From: CAZJYT01 sp964550325
GTDB taxonomy: Bacteria; Patescibacteriota; Minisyncoccia; Minisyncoccales; CAZJYT01
Direction: 5' to 3'
Length of the DNA stretch: 14,676 nucleotides
Assembly: GCA_964550325.1 (NCBI GenBank)
Contig: CAZJYT010000021.1
Location: forward strand, 1-14,676
A model generated the notes under the pieces. That model was given only the letters and a program-made list of their open reading frames with translations. It had not been told where the DNA came from and searched no databases. Positions 14,507 to 14,676 of the stretch are shown piece by piece (position 1 is the stretch's first letter; each line of letters begins with the position of its first letter). A program made the translations under genes and the position numbers.

Positions 14507-14533
14507 AATCGCAAGCTGGGTTGCAATTTTTTT
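14507..14533 (+). terminator. Rho-independent terminator downstream of tRNA-Ser
   Basis: Arms AATCGCAA (14507-14514) and TTGCAATT (14521-14528) form an 8-bp stem with one mismatch around the GCTGGG loop. The stem leads into a run of seven T (14527-14533). It would end the tRNA-Arg/Ala-reductase-tRNA-Ser transcript before the DUF5808-like gene. Confidence 0.6.
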
Positions 14534-14567
14534 CTATTTTAATTAGTTAAAGTTTAAAATAAAAAAT

Positions 14568-14676
14568 ATGAGAAAAACAGGGAAATTTTTAAAAATCCCT
14601 TACGACTTCCGCCGACCGACCTGGAAAAGAATCAAAGAACGGTGTTGGAACCCCAAAGACAAACGAATTTTTGTTC
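14568..14676 (+). CDS. DUF5808-like protein, truncated by window end
   Basis: 36 codons are visible. The sequence after MRKTGKFLKIPYDFRRPTWK continues with RIKERCWNPKDKRIFV and then leaves the window. The pattern of an IPYD-(W/F)RRPT block followed by a WNP-x-D-x-R-(I/L)F block is what I know as the DUF5808 domain, a short uncharacterised domain found in CPR bacteria and some archaea. The ATG is 7 nt after a possible -10 TAAAAT (14555-14560) without a good -35, which would again make a leaderless message. The stretch is visibly richer in G+C than its surroundings. No function is known to me. Confidence 0.65.
   Translation, partial: MRKTGKFLKIPYDFRRPTWKRIKERCWNPKDKRIFV

Noticed and set aside
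1..14676. Recoded TGA (glycine), as in Gracilibacteria/Absconditabacteria
   Set aside because: TGA ends the permease, LysM-CHAP, CC2 and reductase genes at sensible positions, and I see no conserved gene interrupted by an in-frame TGA.

Overview
The window is AT-rich, densely packed bacterial DNA using the standard code (TGA acts as a stop in several genes). I would place it in the Candidate Phyla Radiation (Patescibacteria, Parcubacteria-like). The reasons are very small intergenic gaps, convergent genes whose ends overlap, almost no Shine-Dalgarno sequences, promoters lying directly against start codons, Lys/Glu-rich proteins, and a truncated DUF5808-type gene at the right edge. No taxonomically decisive marker was compared, so this placement is an inference. 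A run of 100 Ns shows that the window comes from a draft scaffold.

Left part (1-3297): a short non-coding stretch with a GGGGTC/GACCCC palindrome, then an APC-type amino acid permease (+), a small two-TM membrane protein (-) that overlaps the permease's 3' end, and a LysM-LysM-CHAP cell-wall hydrolase (+) with a strong promoter that lies across an inverted repeat.

Central part (3291-13049, all minus strand, read right to left): htrA-like protease, nusA, rpsO, a NYN/LabA-type nuclease and pnp follow one another with gaps of 0 to 8 nt. This forms a transcription, ribosome and RNA-turnover operon. After pnp, a new apparently leaderless promoter starts a second unit of two paralogous coiled-coil proteins followed by comM. 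The first coiled-coil gene is split by the N run. The two edges of the gap carry the same 55 bp, and merging them restores one uninterrupted reading frame of about 557 codons.

Right part (13068-14676): the htrA promoter and an oppositely directed tRNA promoter share one palindromic -35 region. The tRNA unit reads tRNA-Arg(CCT), tRNA-Ala(GGC), a ketopantoate-reductase-like gene whose stop codon lies inside the next tRNA, then tRNA-Ser(CGA) and a probable terminator. The DUF5808-like gene runs off the edge.

Nothing here is a recognisable defence island, CRISPR array or prophage. The most unusual observations are the paralogous coiled-coil pair hidden by the assembly gap, the shared -35 palindrome, and the gene/tRNA overlap that sets translation termination against tRNA processing.
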